Shown: one piece after another, positions 16,514 through 25,437 of the stretch
Layout of the letters: the number at the start of each line of letters is the position of its first letter
Position numbering within the stretch: the stretch's first letter is position 1
DNA from: Noviherbaspirillum soli
GTDB lineage: Bacteria > Pseudomonadota > Gammaproteobacteria > Burkholderiales > Burkholderiaceae_D
Assembly: GCF_015352955.1 (NCBI RefSeq)
Contig: NZ_JACYOX010000013.1
Location: forward strand, 61,461 to 125,460
Direction: 5' to 3'
DNA: 64,000 nt
Made by a program: the position numbers and the translations under genes
The notes under the pieces: model-generated
What the model was told of the DNA's origin: nothing
What the model saw: only the letters and a program-made list of their open reading frames with translations
Databases searched by the model: none

Positions 16514-17689
16514 ATGGAACTGCATCGGGACAACCGATGTGGAAAACACATGCAAGCAGCAATCCAAGCAGTCGAAAAAAAGGCAGTCAAGGACGTTTTT
16601 GGTCTGGACGATCCGGCTTTTGCAAAAACCCAGGTCAAGGTGTTCGGCTCTACCGTGGATACCCCGGCCGTCATCGACGGCTTCAAATTCACGATCGAGA
16701 ACTTGCGCCGAATGATGGTCTGGGCCGCTGCGGCATCTCTGCCAGATGGCTTTTTTAAGGCGAAGATGAAACGCAACCTAATGATCTTCGGACCAACAGG
16801 ATGCGGCAAGACCGAGTTGGTCAAACAGTTCGCCGCCCGAACCGGCCGTCCTCTGTTTCGCACGCAGTGCAGCGAGGACACCGATCAGGCACAACTGTTC
16901 GGCTCCTGGAAGCTTTGCCGCCCGATCGTCAAGGACGAGCTGGTGGAAGACGCAGGAATACTGGAAAAGGGTATTCAGGGCATCGCCAAGGCTATCGAAA
17001 AGCTGGCCATCAGCATCAAGCGCAATACCGGCGTTGGCCCCGAGATGACGTTTGTCGACGGACCCGTGCTGCGCTGGGCTCGCACTCCCAACGCCATTCT
17101 GGTGCTTGACGAGTCGGATCAGCTGCTGCCCACGGTAGCAATGAGCCTCAACTGTGTTCTGGACGGTGATGACATCGTTGTCCCGGAGACGGGGGAGCGC
17201 GTCAAAATCGCACCAGGTGCGCTTGTTGCTGCAACGGCCAACACCAACGGACGAGGCTCCGCCGGCGGCAATGGCGGGAGTGCTTCGCTGTACAAAGGCA
17301 CCAAGCGGCAGAACATTGCCTCAACCGACCGATATTTCGTGATCAACGCGAGCTATCTGTCGGAAGAGGAGGAAAAGGAACTGCTGATGAATCAGGTCGG
17401 CCTGCCGGACGTCGCTGCAACCGCGATGTCCAGACTGGCTGGCAAGGTGCGCTCCCTGTTCCTCGGCATTAATGAGGATGCAGGCGCGAATGGTGAACCG
17501 CTGGAATTCACGATCACCACCCGTAACCTGCTGAACTGGGGTATGAGCTACAAGCTGTTCAATGTCACTGGCATGGACAGCAAGACAGCCTTCACCGAGT
17601 CGCTGAACATGACGCTGCTGGACTTCGGTTCCGCAGCTGAACGTAAAGCGGTGCAGGACCTGTGGGAAACCATCGTTACGGATGCCTAA
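16514..17689 (+). CDS. MoxR/CobS-like AAA+ ATPase
   Basis: The product is about 391 residues. It has Walker A G-P-T-G-C-G-K-T-E, Walker B I-L-V-L-D-E-S-D and a sensor-like A-A-T-A-N-T-N segment, as in the MoxR/CobS/CbbQ branch of AAA+ proteins. These ATPases remodel partner proteins together with VWA proteins, here the CobT-like gene 2 kb upstream. The start is uncertain: ATG 16514 or ATG 16550 are the best candidates, and neither has a strong ribosome site. The stop overlaps the next start (TAATG at 17687-17691), so translation is coupled to the following gene. Confidence 0.8.
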   Translation: MELHRDNRCGKHMQAAIQAVEKKAVKDVFGLDDPAFAKTQVKVFGSTVDTPAVIDGFKFTIENLRRMMVWAAAASLPDGFFKAKMKRNLMIFGPTGCGKTELVKQFAARTGRPLFRTQCSEDTDQAQLFGSWKLCRPIVKDELVEDAGILEKGIQGIAKAIEKLAISIKRNTGVGPEMTFVDGPVLRWARTPNAILVLDESDQLLPTVAMSLNCVLDGDDIVVPETGERVKIAPGALVAATANTNGRGSAGGNGGSASLYKGTKRQNIASTDRYFVINASYLSEEEEKELLMNQVGLPDVAATAMSRLAGKVRSLFLGINEDAGANGEPLEFTITTRNLLNWGMSYKLFNVTGMDSKTAFTESLNMTLLDFGSAAERKAVQDLWETIVTDA

Positions 17690-18169
17690 TGGTGCAGCTG
17701 TACGTCAACGCCAACGCTGCGAAAGGCGCGGGTGCAGTGCCGAAGGCCTGGGGATTTGAATCCTCGGGCGGGACCGATACCATTTTCTGGGGTTCGCTCA
17801 ACAGAAAATGGACGGTCGACCAGAAAGCTGCTGGCTATGGGCGGGACACTGCCCGGCAAAAGGAACGTGATGGCTATTTCTATGTTGGGGGACTTTTCCA
17901 GCAGGGAGGCAGCCTACAAGTTAGCCGAAGCATGGTCACAAGGCAGGTCGGGTAAGGCATACCAGCACGATCCGTCCAACATGGAGCAGTCAGCCATCGC
18001 GGAAGGATTGCGAACATTGGGACAGAAGGCAAAGGGGGTAACATCGCCTGCGCCGTCTGCTCCACCACCGCCGGCACCACGCCAGCAAAAGCAGGATCTG
18101 AAGTTCTTTGAAAAGGTCTCTGCACAGGGCAGCAATGCGGCCGATCCCGGCTTCGTTCTTGATTTTTAA
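17689..18169 (+). pseudogene. Hypothetical protein coupled to the AAA+ gene, apparent frameshift
   Basis: The first frame starts at ATG 17689, overlapping the ATPase stop, and reads M-V-Q-L-Y-V-N-A-N-A to Y-F-Y-V-G. The second frame continues as G-D-F-S-S-R-E-A-A-Y-K-L-A-E-A-W and ends at 18169. The junction lies at a GGGGG run (17887-17891); removing one G joins the frames into about 159 residues. The second half has a Pro/Ala-rich linker. The intact product is probably part of the ATPase module. Whether the shift is a mutation, an error or a programmed event cannot be told from this sequence. The family is not recognised. Confidence 0.65.
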
Positions 18170-18177
18170 CTCTCACC

Positions 18178-18217
18178 AGCCTTGATACCTCCCCGGTATC
18201 AAGGCTTTTTCTTTTCA
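18178..18217 (+). terminator. Rho-independent terminator
   Basis: The 12-base stem AGCCTTGATACC / GGTATCAAGGCT is followed by TTTTCTTTT. It ends the AAA+ operon. Confidence 0.9.
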
Positions 18218-18238
18218 AAGCTCGCTATGCCGGAAGCC

Positions 18239-18940
18239 TTATGCGACTTTGGAAGCAGATTTGCGGCGGGATGCGGCCACGCCCAACAGACCGAGTCCCA
18301 GCAGGGCAATTGAAGTAGGTTCAGGTACGCTGGCGGAAGAAGCGCCATCGGTATTCAGCGCCTTGACGTATGCATTCGTATTCCCGCCAGCCACATGGAC
18401 TGCTGCAAAGATGCCAGCGTTGTCGGCAGTGAGGAATTTGCTCGCGGTGAAGTTATTTGGACCAGACAGAATATAGGTCGACGAACTGCCGGCGTCGAGT
18501 TCCTTAGGCGACTGACCCGCAAAGCTGATTCCGAAATCGAAGTTGCCGCCATTGGTGCCATTGGCGACGTTGTTTGTATTCTGGGTAAACGTCTGCGACG
18601 AGATTGTTCCCTGCATGCCCGAACTGTATGCCACAGAAATGACCGGTGGGTTGTTGCCGTTATTCACAGCAACGTTGAAGGTCCAGTTATCGACATATTT
18701 GCCCGACGCCAGGTTGTCCAGCACGTTCAATACAAGCTGAACACTGCCATTGGCCAGATCGGTGAATGTCGCGGTTGCAAACAGGCCGCTCGTGTTGGCA
18801 ATCGTGGCGCCGTTGTAGATGGCGGTCTGGGTATTCGAGAATTCATAGATCACGCTGGCGCTTGCTGCGCCGGAAGCCATTGCACAGAGAGCGGCGACAG
18901 CGGTGGCGGCGGCAAATTTCTTGAGATTCTGGATTTTCAT
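18239..18940 (-). CDS. PEP-CTERM sorting-domain protein
   Basis: This 233-residue exported protein has a signal peptide (residues 1 to about 29, ending A-S-A-S) and a beta-rich, Asn/Thr/Gly-rich body. The C-terminus is V-P-E-P-T-S, a hydrophobic segment and a basic end (S-R-R-K). This is the PEP-CTERM signal, recognised by exosortase in Gram-negative bacteria that make exopolysaccharide or flocs. No exosortase is in the window, so the host must supply one. The start at 18940 gives the expected signal peptide; a longer frame to 18976 is possible. It is convergent with the AAA+ operon and looks like cargo. Confidence 0.85.
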   Translation of the reverse strand: MKIQNLKKFAAATAVAALCAMASGAASASVIYEFSNTQTAIYNGATIANTSGLFATATFTDLANGSVQLVLNVLDNLASGKYVDNWTFNVAVNNGNNPPVISVAYSSGMQGTISSQTFTQNTNNVANGTNGGNFDFGISFAGQSPKELDAGSSSTYILSGPNNFTASKFLTADNAGIFAAVHVAGGNTNAYVKALNTDGASSASVPEPTSIALLGLGLLGVAASRRKSASKVA

Positions 18941-19272
18941 GGCTGGCCCGATGTTGGATTTGGATAGTGTATCCATAGCAATTATGGTGCCATAGGTAAA
19001 TGTTTCTTATAAAACAGTTACTTGCAATAAACTTGCTTCGGCCGCGTTTCTCTTTTGTAAATATTTTCGACACCATTTCCCGCTACTTAGCGGAATGGCC
19101 AAGCGGCTTCCTGCTTGCCTACCTGCCTGAACCTCCCTTCTCTTCCTTACAACTGCTTGTGGCCCATTACCTGATACCACGGTTTGGCTGAATGGGGTCC
19201 CCCGCGCCGCATATCTCAATTTTCATTCCATCCATTCGGCTCCATTGCGGGTCACCACTTGAGGAGATTTCC
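18941..19272. other. Intergenic stretch without a recognisable gene
   Basis: This contains the promoter region of the leftward PEP-CTERM gene. No supported coding frame or RNA gene was seen. Confidence 0.5.
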
Positions 19273-19428
19273 ATGTTTGCAGTCACCCCAAGCACAGCTT
19301 CCTTCGACGATTCGCGTCTGCTGCTCTCGCTGCGCACAGACGACCTGATCGACGAATCCGACCTTGGTGCACCGTCCATTGAAGGCCTGATCGCCATCGA
19401 GCTCGATGTTGAGGAAATTGTGATTTGA
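19273..19428 (+). CDS. Small acidic protein, unknown function
   Basis: This 51-residue frame starts at ATG 19273 with a strong GAGGAG ribosome site and is followed by its own terminator. The C-terminal half is acidic (L-D-V-E-E-I-V-I). It lies directly before the DUF3150 gene. The ribosome site and terminator support expression; the function is unknown. Confidence 0.55.
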   Translation: MFAVTPSTASFDDSRLLLSLRTDDLIDESDLGAPSIEGLIAIELDVEEIVI

Positions 19429-19443
19429 TGCAGCACCCACCCG

Positions 19444-19481
19444 ACCCCGGTCCGCTTCCCAGCGACCGGGGTTTTGTTTTT
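19444..19481 (+). terminator. Rho-independent terminator
   Basis: The stem ACCCCGGTC / GACCGGGGT is followed by a T-rich run, between the small acidic gene and the DUF3150 gene. Confidence 0.85.
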
Positions 19482-19558
19482 CCCTGTTGCGCATCTCCCT
19501 GTATCAGGGCCAACGCAAGCGCCTTCCTTTGAAGTTCCAACTCTTGAATGGGGAAATT

Positions 19559-20530
19559 ATGGATATCACACAAGTACTGAGCAACATGGTTTTGGTCGAC
19601 ATCATCATCGGCGGTTCTACCGGCGAACGTACCCTGGAAGCGGACGACTTCATCCGTGAAGTCGGCAAGATGCTCCCACCCGGCACGTTCTCGTGGGTAT
19701 CCAAGGCGCGCACGGATGCCAAGCGCATCATCCTGCGTGTTGGCGCCGCCCGGCGGGTCGACAACCGTGTGCGTGGCTACTTCGTTCCTCTGGACAGCGC
19801 CCAAGCGGTGTCGGATGAATTGAGGACACTGCGCGATACGTTTCAGACGCAAAAGGCAGCGTTTCTGCAGGAGCTGCCCAACATCGTCGAGGAATGGGCG
19901 GCCAATCCGCAAAACGCTGTCGAGATCAAACCGGGACTCACCCGCGCCGATCTAATTCGCAACCATGCACCGAAGGCATTGGACCTGGACAAGCTGCTTC
20001 GCTTTGCCATGTCTGCCACGCAGATCCAGTCTTCCCAGTTCTTTGGAGAGGATGACGCGCTGCATACCGAGGTTACTGGGTTGCCGGGTCAGGCAGCGCT
20101 GGAAATCGCGGAAGACGTTAAAAAGTCGTGGAAAGGGGCCGCCGGCGGCAAAACCACTTCGCGCGTGCTGGGCCTGGTTCGCCGGATCCGCCAGAAGGCG
20201 GATTCAATGGGAATCCTGTCACCAAAGTTCGAGCATTTGCGCGAAGCATGTGACCGGGTGCTGAAGCAAATGCCCCAGACTGGCGCCATCGAAGGGCTGG
20301 AGTTCATGCAGATCAGTGCGCTGCTGGAGTTCTGTTCGCGACCGGAGAATATCCTGGCGGAGCAGTCGATGCGTTTTGATCCGCTCGATGTGGAAATGGA
20401 AGTTGAAACACCAGCACAGCAATCACTTGCCGAACTGGAGCCCGTAACGCCAGCGCCGGCGGAGAGTATCCCGTCAGTGCCCGCGCCCGTAAGCCAGCCG
20501 CTCGATCAGCATTTCGCTTTCGAGTTCTAA
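19559..20530 (+). CDS. DUF3150-family protein
   Basis: The product is 323 residues. The N-terminus (V-D-I-I-I-G-G-S-T-G-E-R-T-L then a D-D-F and paired basic residues) and the overall helical body fit DUF3150, a family of unknown function that on SXT/IncA/C-type elements travels with the CobS-like ATPase and CobT-like VWA gene. The last 60 residues are Pro/Ala/Glu-rich and end F-A-F-E-F. The start at 19559 is preceded by GGGGAA. The family call is from memory of the pattern, not a search. It is inferred to be the third component of the ATPase-VWA module. Confidence 0.6.
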   Translation: MDITQVLSNMVLVDIIIGGSTGERTLEADDFIREVGKMLPPGTFSWVSKARTDAKRIILRVGAARRVDNRVRGYFVPLDSAQAVSDELRTLRDTFQTQKAAFLQELPNIVEEWAANPQNAVEIKPGLTRADLIRNHAPKALDLDKLLRFAMSATQIQSSQFFGEDDALHTEVTGLPGQAALEIAEDVKKSWKGAAGGKTTSRVLGLVRRIRQKADSMGILSPKFEHLREACDRVLKQMPQTGAIEGLEFMQISALLEFCSRPENILAEQSMRFDPLDVEMEVETPAQQSLAELEPVTPAPAESIPSVPAPVSQPLDQHFAFEF

Positions 20531-20541
20531 CCAGAAGCACA

Positions 20542-20576
20542 AACGCCACCGTCTTTCGACCGGTGGCGTTTTTTTA
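20542..20576 (+). terminator. Rho-independent terminator
   Basis: The stem AACGCCACCG / CGGTGGCGTT is followed by seven T residues, after the DUF3150 gene. Confidence 0.9.
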
Positions 20577-20593
20577 TGGGGTGCGGATCTTGA

Positions 20594-21253
20594 TTACGCG
20601 GCTTGATCCTTTTGGTCTTCCATTCCCAGTTTCTTTGCCAAGGCAGGATGCTCCATCTGCAGCTTGCTCATGAAAGACCTGCCGGCCTCCCGCTCGAACA
20701 GCAGGGCGATCAGGACCTTGGTGCCGACGGGAAGTTGTTCCCATTCCGCTTTCGACGGTGTCAGCGAAACCCAGTTCGGATCGGCCTGCATCGCCTGCAG
20801 CACCATGTTCAGTTCATCGCCCAGCGAGCGCTTGGCATAAAAGTCAGTCGGATCGAAGTAATCAGCCAGGATCATCACCTGTACCGTCGGGATGCCAAGG
20901 AATTCGCCCACGCGTTCAAGCTTGTCCTTGCCCACCGACTTGATCTTGCGATGGCCATTGCACATGGAGTTCCAGTAAATCGTCGTCACGCCCATCAGGT
21001 CGGCGATGTAGCGATCTGGCAGATTGCGATCGATCAGCGTTCTCTTGATCAGCGTGATCAGGCGCTTTCCTTCAACTTTGCGCTCGCCGCTTTCCTCCTG
21101 GTCCTCCGCAGGGCTCGTATCATTCCCAGTCGTGAGCAGCGAAATTTGCGATTCCGTGTGGGCTGCACGTGCGGGCCGGCCAACCTTGCCCTTCTTCCGG
21201 GCTTCCGGTTGAGCGGTCGTCGCGGGCGCTGTAGCAGTTATTTTTCTCGGCAT
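20594..21253 (-). CDS. Helix-turn-helix DNA-binding regulator
   Basis: The product is 219 residues. The N-terminal 60 are Ala/Lys/Pro-rich and disordered. A central helix-turn-helix-like region (L-P-D-R-Y-I-A-D-L-M-G-V-T-T-I-Y-W-N) is followed by helical segments. The start at 21253 follows GGAAA. It is transcribed divergently from the OB-fold/topB operon and is therefore a candidate regulator of it. No closer family is recognised. Confidence 0.6.
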   Translation of the reverse strand: MPRKITATAPATTAQPEARKKGKVGRPARAAHTESQISLLTTGNDTSPAEDQEESGERKVEGKRLITLIKRTLIDRNLPDRYIADLMGVTTIYWNSMCNGHRKIKSVGKDKLERVGEFLGIPTVQVMILADYFDPTDFYAKRSLGDELNMVLQAMQADPNWVSLTPSKAEWEQLPVGTKVLIALLFEREAGRSFMSKLQMEHPALAKKLGMEDQKDQAA

Positions 21254-21618
21254 AGTCTTTTTCCATTTCGAATACGGTGGCCGGCATGGCCGATTCCTGC
21301 CTATCGCGATCACCGATACTGCTGGAATCGCGATGCAGTCAATACAGTCAGTATTCTACCGCATGTTGTGATCGATACTAGGCTCTTACAACTGCGGCGT
21401 TGTTGTTTTGTCCACTTCTGCCCCGCTGTTGCCACAATTCCCGCTCTTTGCCGCCATCAAATGCGAATCGCTTTTAATATCTGTTGGTATTGCAGAGATG
21501 TGTTCTGTATAATTGTTGACGTAGGACAACATTCCGCTTTCGGTATCGCTTGCAGTGGGCTGCTTGTCTCATCACAGGCCCCGTTTGGGGTTTCATTGAC
21601 TAATATTTAGGAGTAACC
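21254..21618. other. Divergent intergenic control region
   Basis: This separates the leftward regulator from the rightward DNA-processing operon. It holds the sigma70-like promoter at 21484-21513 and several CGAT-containing imperfect inverted repeats that could be operator sites. No gene was seen. Confidence 0.5.
21484..21513 (+). promoter_or_regulatory. Sigma70-like promoter for the OB-fold/topB operon
   Basis: A TTGGTA at 21484-21489 and a perfect TATAAT at 21508-21513 are separated by 18 bases and lie 105 bases upstream of the first gene. Confidence 0.5.
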
Positions 21619-22599
21619 GTGCTTCCAATGGACGCCAAGCGCAATGCCGATTCGTATTCCTATCCGAACGGCATGCTTAATTCAGGATGGATCGTCGGCG
21701 TGCTGCGCCTGCCAGGCGAGGGCAAATGCTTCATCCAGCAGACCGCCAGCGAGAACCACATGCTGCCGGTCGAGTTCGATCCCCGTCAGGCGCCGCTGCC
21801 GCGTGACATCAAGGAGTGGGATCTGGTGATGGCCTACTGCCATTTCATCGGTGCCCGCGAGAACGACGTGCGGATCGTGCGTGCCAAGAGCATCCGCTTC
21901 GAGTCGCCCAACCTCATGCACATGGACAAGCGCTTCGCAGAAGATGTCATGCGCAAGTGGTCGGTTAAGGTGCATGCCGCGGCCAAGGATTCCGGCGTGC
22001 CGGCTGCCATCGAAGCTGTGGCGAAAGTCGTCGGCGACGTGCCGGCGAAAGAAGAGCGCATGAACAGCGTTGACTGGCGTGTTCTGAAGCTCAACAAGAA
22101 TGCCACCAATACCGTCCAGTTGGCCGGCTTCGTGCAGGCGAAGTCGCTGGAGCGCAACCGCGTCAATGCAGAGGGCAAGCCGATGAACGATCGCCTGGTC
22201 GTCCTGCTGCGTCAGACGGAAGATCCCGACAAGAGCATCCCAATCCGCTGGTACGGCCGCAATCTGGAGCCGCTGGCCAACACGCTCACGCGCGGCCTGC
22301 CGATCAAGGTCCAGGGCGAATATCGCCTCGACGTGAAAGCCCTCGGCGCACCTGATCCGGAGTCCGGCATCGCACCGGTGTCGAAGCTGCCTTATATCGA
22401 AGCGAAGGATTTCCCCGGCCCGGTCACCCCGGATTCCGGCCTGATCAAGATAGCGCCGTTCTGGGTTGCCGAAATGCTGGCAATGGGTACGCGCAAAGGG
22501 CCACGTCGCGAGGCGCCTGCGCAAGTCGCTGAGCCAGTTGGCATCGATTCGGCAGCAATCATGGCTGAGCTACTCAAGGGCACTGACGCGAAAGGTTAA
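21619..22599 (+). CDS. Putative OB-fold DNA-binding protein
   Basis: The product is 326 residues. The start is a GTG at 21619 with AGGAG 5 bases upstream. The region around residues 165-250 (V-Q-L-A-G-F-V-Q-A-K-S-L, then R-L-V-V-L-L-R-Q, I-R-W-Y-G-R-N and I-K-V-Q-G-E-Y) has the alternating pattern of an OB fold like that of single-stranded DNA-binding proteins, but I do not recognise the family by name. It heads the operon that includes topoisomerase III and the MobH-like protein, which supports a role in DNA processing of the element. Confidence 0.55.
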   Translation: MLPMDAKRNADSYSYPNGMLNSGWIVGVLRLPGEGKCFIQQTASENHMLPVEFDPRQAPLPRDIKEWDLVMAYCHFIGARENDVRIVRAKSIRFESPNLMHMDKRFAEDVMRKWSVKVHAAAKDSGVPAAIEAVAKVVGDVPAKEERMNSVDWRVLKLNKNATNTVQLAGFVQAKSLERNRVNAEGKPMNDRLVVLLRQTEDPDKSIPIRWYGRNLEPLANTLTRGLPIKVQGEYRLDVKALGAPDPESGIAPVSKLPYIEAKDFPGPVTPDSGLIKIAPFWVAEMLAMGTRKGPRREAPAQVAEPVGIDSAAIMAELLKGTDAKG

Positions 22600-22603
22600 T
22601 GTC

Positions 22604-22834
22604 ATGGCCGATGTTTGCGACGATTCCGATGCTATTAACGAAGCCTTCGTTGACCGTGGCATCAAAGCAGCCCAAGCCAGCCTCGCGGTCCGGCGTTTGA
22701 CGCCGAGTGGTGTCTGCCACAACAGCCGTTGTGAAGCCGATGTCGAGAGCGGCAAGCTTTTCTGCGACAACCAGTGTGCCGACGAACATGGCCGCTTCGA
22801 AAGGCTGCGTTCGACTTCCGGCACCCGGCATTAG
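22604..22834 (+). CDS. Small four-cysteine protein
   Basis: The 76-residue product has two cysteine pairs, C-H-N-S-R-C and F-C-D-N-Q-C, arranged like a zinc-binding finger of the DksA/TraR or zinc-ribbon type. It starts 4 bases after the preceding stop, so it is translationally linked to the OB-fold gene. A direct function is not known. Confidence 0.6.
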   Translation: MADVCDDSDAINEAFVDRGIKAAQASLAVRRLTPSGVCHNSRCEADVESGKLFCDNQCADEHGRFERLRSTSGTRH

Positions 22835-22917
22835 GGACTGCGGGACAACTGCGATCAGGCCAAGACCATGCGAATGGCTTGGCTTGTTTTTTATGTGAAT
22901 GAAGAGGTGTTCGGTAC

Positions 22918-25437
22918 ATGAGCAAGATGCTGATCGTGGCGGAGAAGCCGTCAGTTGCCAAGGATATTGCCGCCGCACTCGGCGGATTCAGCAAGGTGCA
23001 AAACTGGCTGGAGAGTGATACCGCCATCGTTTCCTGTGCAGTTGGCCACCTGGTCGAACTGTTTGCGCCGGAAGCCGCGACAACGGGCCGCGACTTGTCA
23101 TCCCTGCCGATCATCCCGGCACGATTTGCCCTGAAGGTGCTGGAGCCGAGCAAGGCCCAATTTCTCCTACTTGAACGGTTGATGGGCAGGGCCGACGTAT
23201 CCAGTGTGGTCAATGCCTGTGACGCCGGGCGGGAAGGTGAACTGATTTTCCGTCTGATCTACGAGAAGGCCCGCTGCAACAAGCCGATGAAGCGCATGTG
23301 GCTGCAGTCCATGACGCCCGATGCTATCCGGGATGCGTATGGCGCCATGAAGCCGGGTGCGGCGTATGACAACCTCAGTGATGCCGCCCGGTGCCGCAGC
23401 GAAGCGGACTGGGTCGTTGGCATTAATGGCTCACGCGGCATATCGGACCTGCGCGGTCGGCAGACGCATCGGCGTCAGATCATGGCGGCCGGCCGGGTCC
23501 AGACACCGACTTTGGCCATTCTTGTGCATCAGGAACAGAAGATTCGCGGCTTCGTGCCCCAGGACTACTGGGAAGTGCATGGCACCTTTGGCGTGCAGGC
23601 TGGGACCTATGTCGTCAAATGGTTTAACCCGAATGCAAAGGAAGAGGGCGAGGATGGCCTGTCGAACCGCTTCACGGTGAAGGCGAGGGCAGAGGAGGTC
23701 GCCACAAAGTGCCGTGGTGTTGCGCCCAGTTCTGTCACAGACACCGCCAAGCCTGTATCCAAGGCTGCGCCGCGCCTGTTTGATCTGACCTCGCTGCAAC
23801 GGGAAGCGAACAAGCGGCTGAAGTTCTCGGCGAAGAAAACCCTCGATATCGCCCAGGCGCTCTATGAGAAGCACAAGGCAACGACCTATCCGCGTACCGA
23901 TTCGACCGCCCTGCCGGAAGACTATGTGCCGACCGTGGTCAAGACCCTGGCGGCATTTGCCGGCACTGCTTATGAAGCCCATGCAAACACAGTCCTGGCC
24001 AACAGCTGGATGAATGCCGGTAAGCGCATCTATGACAACAGCAAGATTTCCGACCACTTTGCCATTGTGCCCACCGGCCTGAAGCCTGCAAGCCTGAGCG
24101 CGGACGAATCGAAGATTTACGACATGATCGTGCGCCGGTTCATTGCCACTTTTTTCCCATCGGCGCAGTATCAGCACACGACCAGGATTACCGTGGTCTC
24201 AGGCGAATCTTTCAAATCGACTGGCAAGGTGCTGACCGCGCAGGGTTGGCTGGCCGTGTATGGCGTCGATCTCGACGATGACGGCAAGTCGCCTTCCCTG
24301 TGCGTTTACACGCCTGGCGAGACGGTGACCAACAAGGAAATCGTCATCAAGGATCTGAAGACCAAGCCACCCGTGCGCTTTACCGAGGCGACGCTATTGG
24401 GCGCCATGGAAAACGCCGGCAAGCTGGTGAAGGATGATGACTTGCACGACGCGATGAAGGACCGCGGCCTTGGCACGCCAGCGACCCGCGCGGCCACCAT
24501 CGAAGGTCTGCTGAGCCGTGTCGATGGCCGCGGCGAGCCGAAGGAGCCCTACGTCGACCGCAATGACAACTGGCTGGTGCCGACCACAAAAGGCATGGAC
24601 CTGGTCGAGTTTCTGGATGTGAACGGGGTCGATGCGCTGACCTCGCCGCGGCTGACGGGCGAGTGGGAGCAGAAGCTGCGCCAGATGGAAACCGGGAACT
24701 ATGCACGGGACGCTTTCATGAGCGAGATCGGCGACCTGACACGCACGATCATCGAGGCGATCCGTCAGAAAGCGCCTGCTTTGTCAGTGCTACCCGGTTG
24801 CGGCTGTCCGAAATGTGGCGCCGAAATGGTCTCTGGCGGCCCGACCTACGTCTGCCAAGCCAACTGCGGCTTTGCGCTCTGGCGCGAGATCGCTGCCCGC
24901 ATGTTCAGCGACGAGGAAATCACGCAGCTGCTTGTCGATCGGCAGACACCTACCCTTGAAGGCTTTCTGTCCAAGAAGAAGACCCCGTTCGCTGCCAGTC
25001 TGAAGATGAACGCCGAGTTCAAGCTGGACTTCGTGTTCATTGACGACGCGGAGACTGCGCACCGCAACTCGCTGGACGCCTCCGGCAACTCGGTCACATG
25101 CCCCGCCTGCAAGACCCTCATGAAGCGCATCAAGGGCAAAAAAGGCTGGTTCTGGGCGTGCACCAATCGGGATGCCGAGTGCAAGAAAACCATGAACGAT
25201 GAAAACGGCCATGCCGTCGCCTCCAGTGCCGGCACGAGCCTGAACAATGGCACGACTGTCGCCTGCGCAGCGTGTGCCAAGCCGATGCGGCGCATTAAAG
25301 GTGCTAAGTCCTACTTCTGGGGCTGCACCGGCTATGCCGACGGATGCCGGACCACCATGGAAGACAAGGACGGCAAGCCCGTTGCCAGGCAATCCCAACC
25401 AACTACCGTGCAGCAGTCTGCAGGAGCCTTTTTATGA
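22918..25437 (+). CDS. topB: DNA topoisomerase III
   Basis: This 839-residue type IA topoisomerase cuts and passes single DNA strands to decatenate replication or transfer intermediates. The N-terminal TOPRIM domain (M-L-I-V-A-E-K-P-S-V-A, later D-A-G-R-E-G-E) is followed by the catalytic tyrosine motif T-Y-P-R-T-D-S at about residue 323. C-terminal zinc-ribbon repeats are visible (C-P-K-C, C-P-A-C, C-A-A-C, each with a second cysteine pair). All core motifs are intact. Element-borne topB is common on plasmids and ICEs. Its stop overlaps the start of the next gene. Confidence 0.95.
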   Translation: MSKMLIVAEKPSVAKDIAAALGGFSKVQNWLESDTAIVSCAVGHLVELFAPEAATTGRDLSSLPIIPARFALKVLEPSKAQFLLLERLMGRADVSSVVNACDAGREGELIFRLIYEKARCNKPMKRMWLQSMTPDAIRDAYGAMKPGAAYDNLSDAARCRSEADWVVGINGSRGISDLRGRQTHRRQIMAAGRVQTPTLAILVHQEQKIRGFVPQDYWEVHGTFGVQAGTYVVKWFNPNAKEEGEDGLSNRFTVKARAEEVATKCRGVAPSSVTDTAKPVSKAAPRLFDLTSLQREANKRLKFSAKKTLDIAQALYEKHKATTYPRTDSTALPEDYVPTVVKTLAAFAGTAYEAHANTVLANSWMNAGKRIYDNSKISDHFAIVPTGLKPASLSADESKIYDMIVRRFIATFFPSAQYQHTTRITVVSGESFKSTGKVLTAQGWLAVYGVDLDDDGKSPSLCVYTPGETVTNKEIVIKDLKTKPPVRFTEATLLGAMENAGKLVKDDDLHDAMKDRGLGTPATRAATIEGLLSRVDGRGEPKEPYVDRNDNWLVPTTKGMDLVEFLDVNGVDALTSPRLTGEWEQKLRQMETGNYARDAFMSEIGDLTRTIIEAIRQKAPALSVLPGCGCPKCGAEMVSGGPTYVCQANCGFALWREIAARMFSDEEITQLLVDRQTPTLEGFLSKKKTPFAASLKMNAEFKLDFVFIDDAETAHRNSLDASGNSVTCPACKTLMKRIKGKKGWFWACTNRDAECKKTMNDENGHAVASSAGTSLNNGTTVACAACAKPMRRIKGAKSYFWGCTGYADGCRTTMEDKDGKPVARQSQPTTVQQSAGAFL

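Noticed and set aside
12414..20530. Cobalamin (cobaltochelatase) biosynthesis operon
   Set aside because: Only the AAA+/VWA pair resembles CobS/CobT; no CobN or other cobalamin gene is present and the context is a mobile-element backbone.
20603..21610. 335-codon rightward frame opposite the HTH regulator
   Set aside because: Its amino-acid composition is atypical (H, R, C, L rich), there is no ribosome site, and it overlaps the supported regulator gene and the divergent control region.
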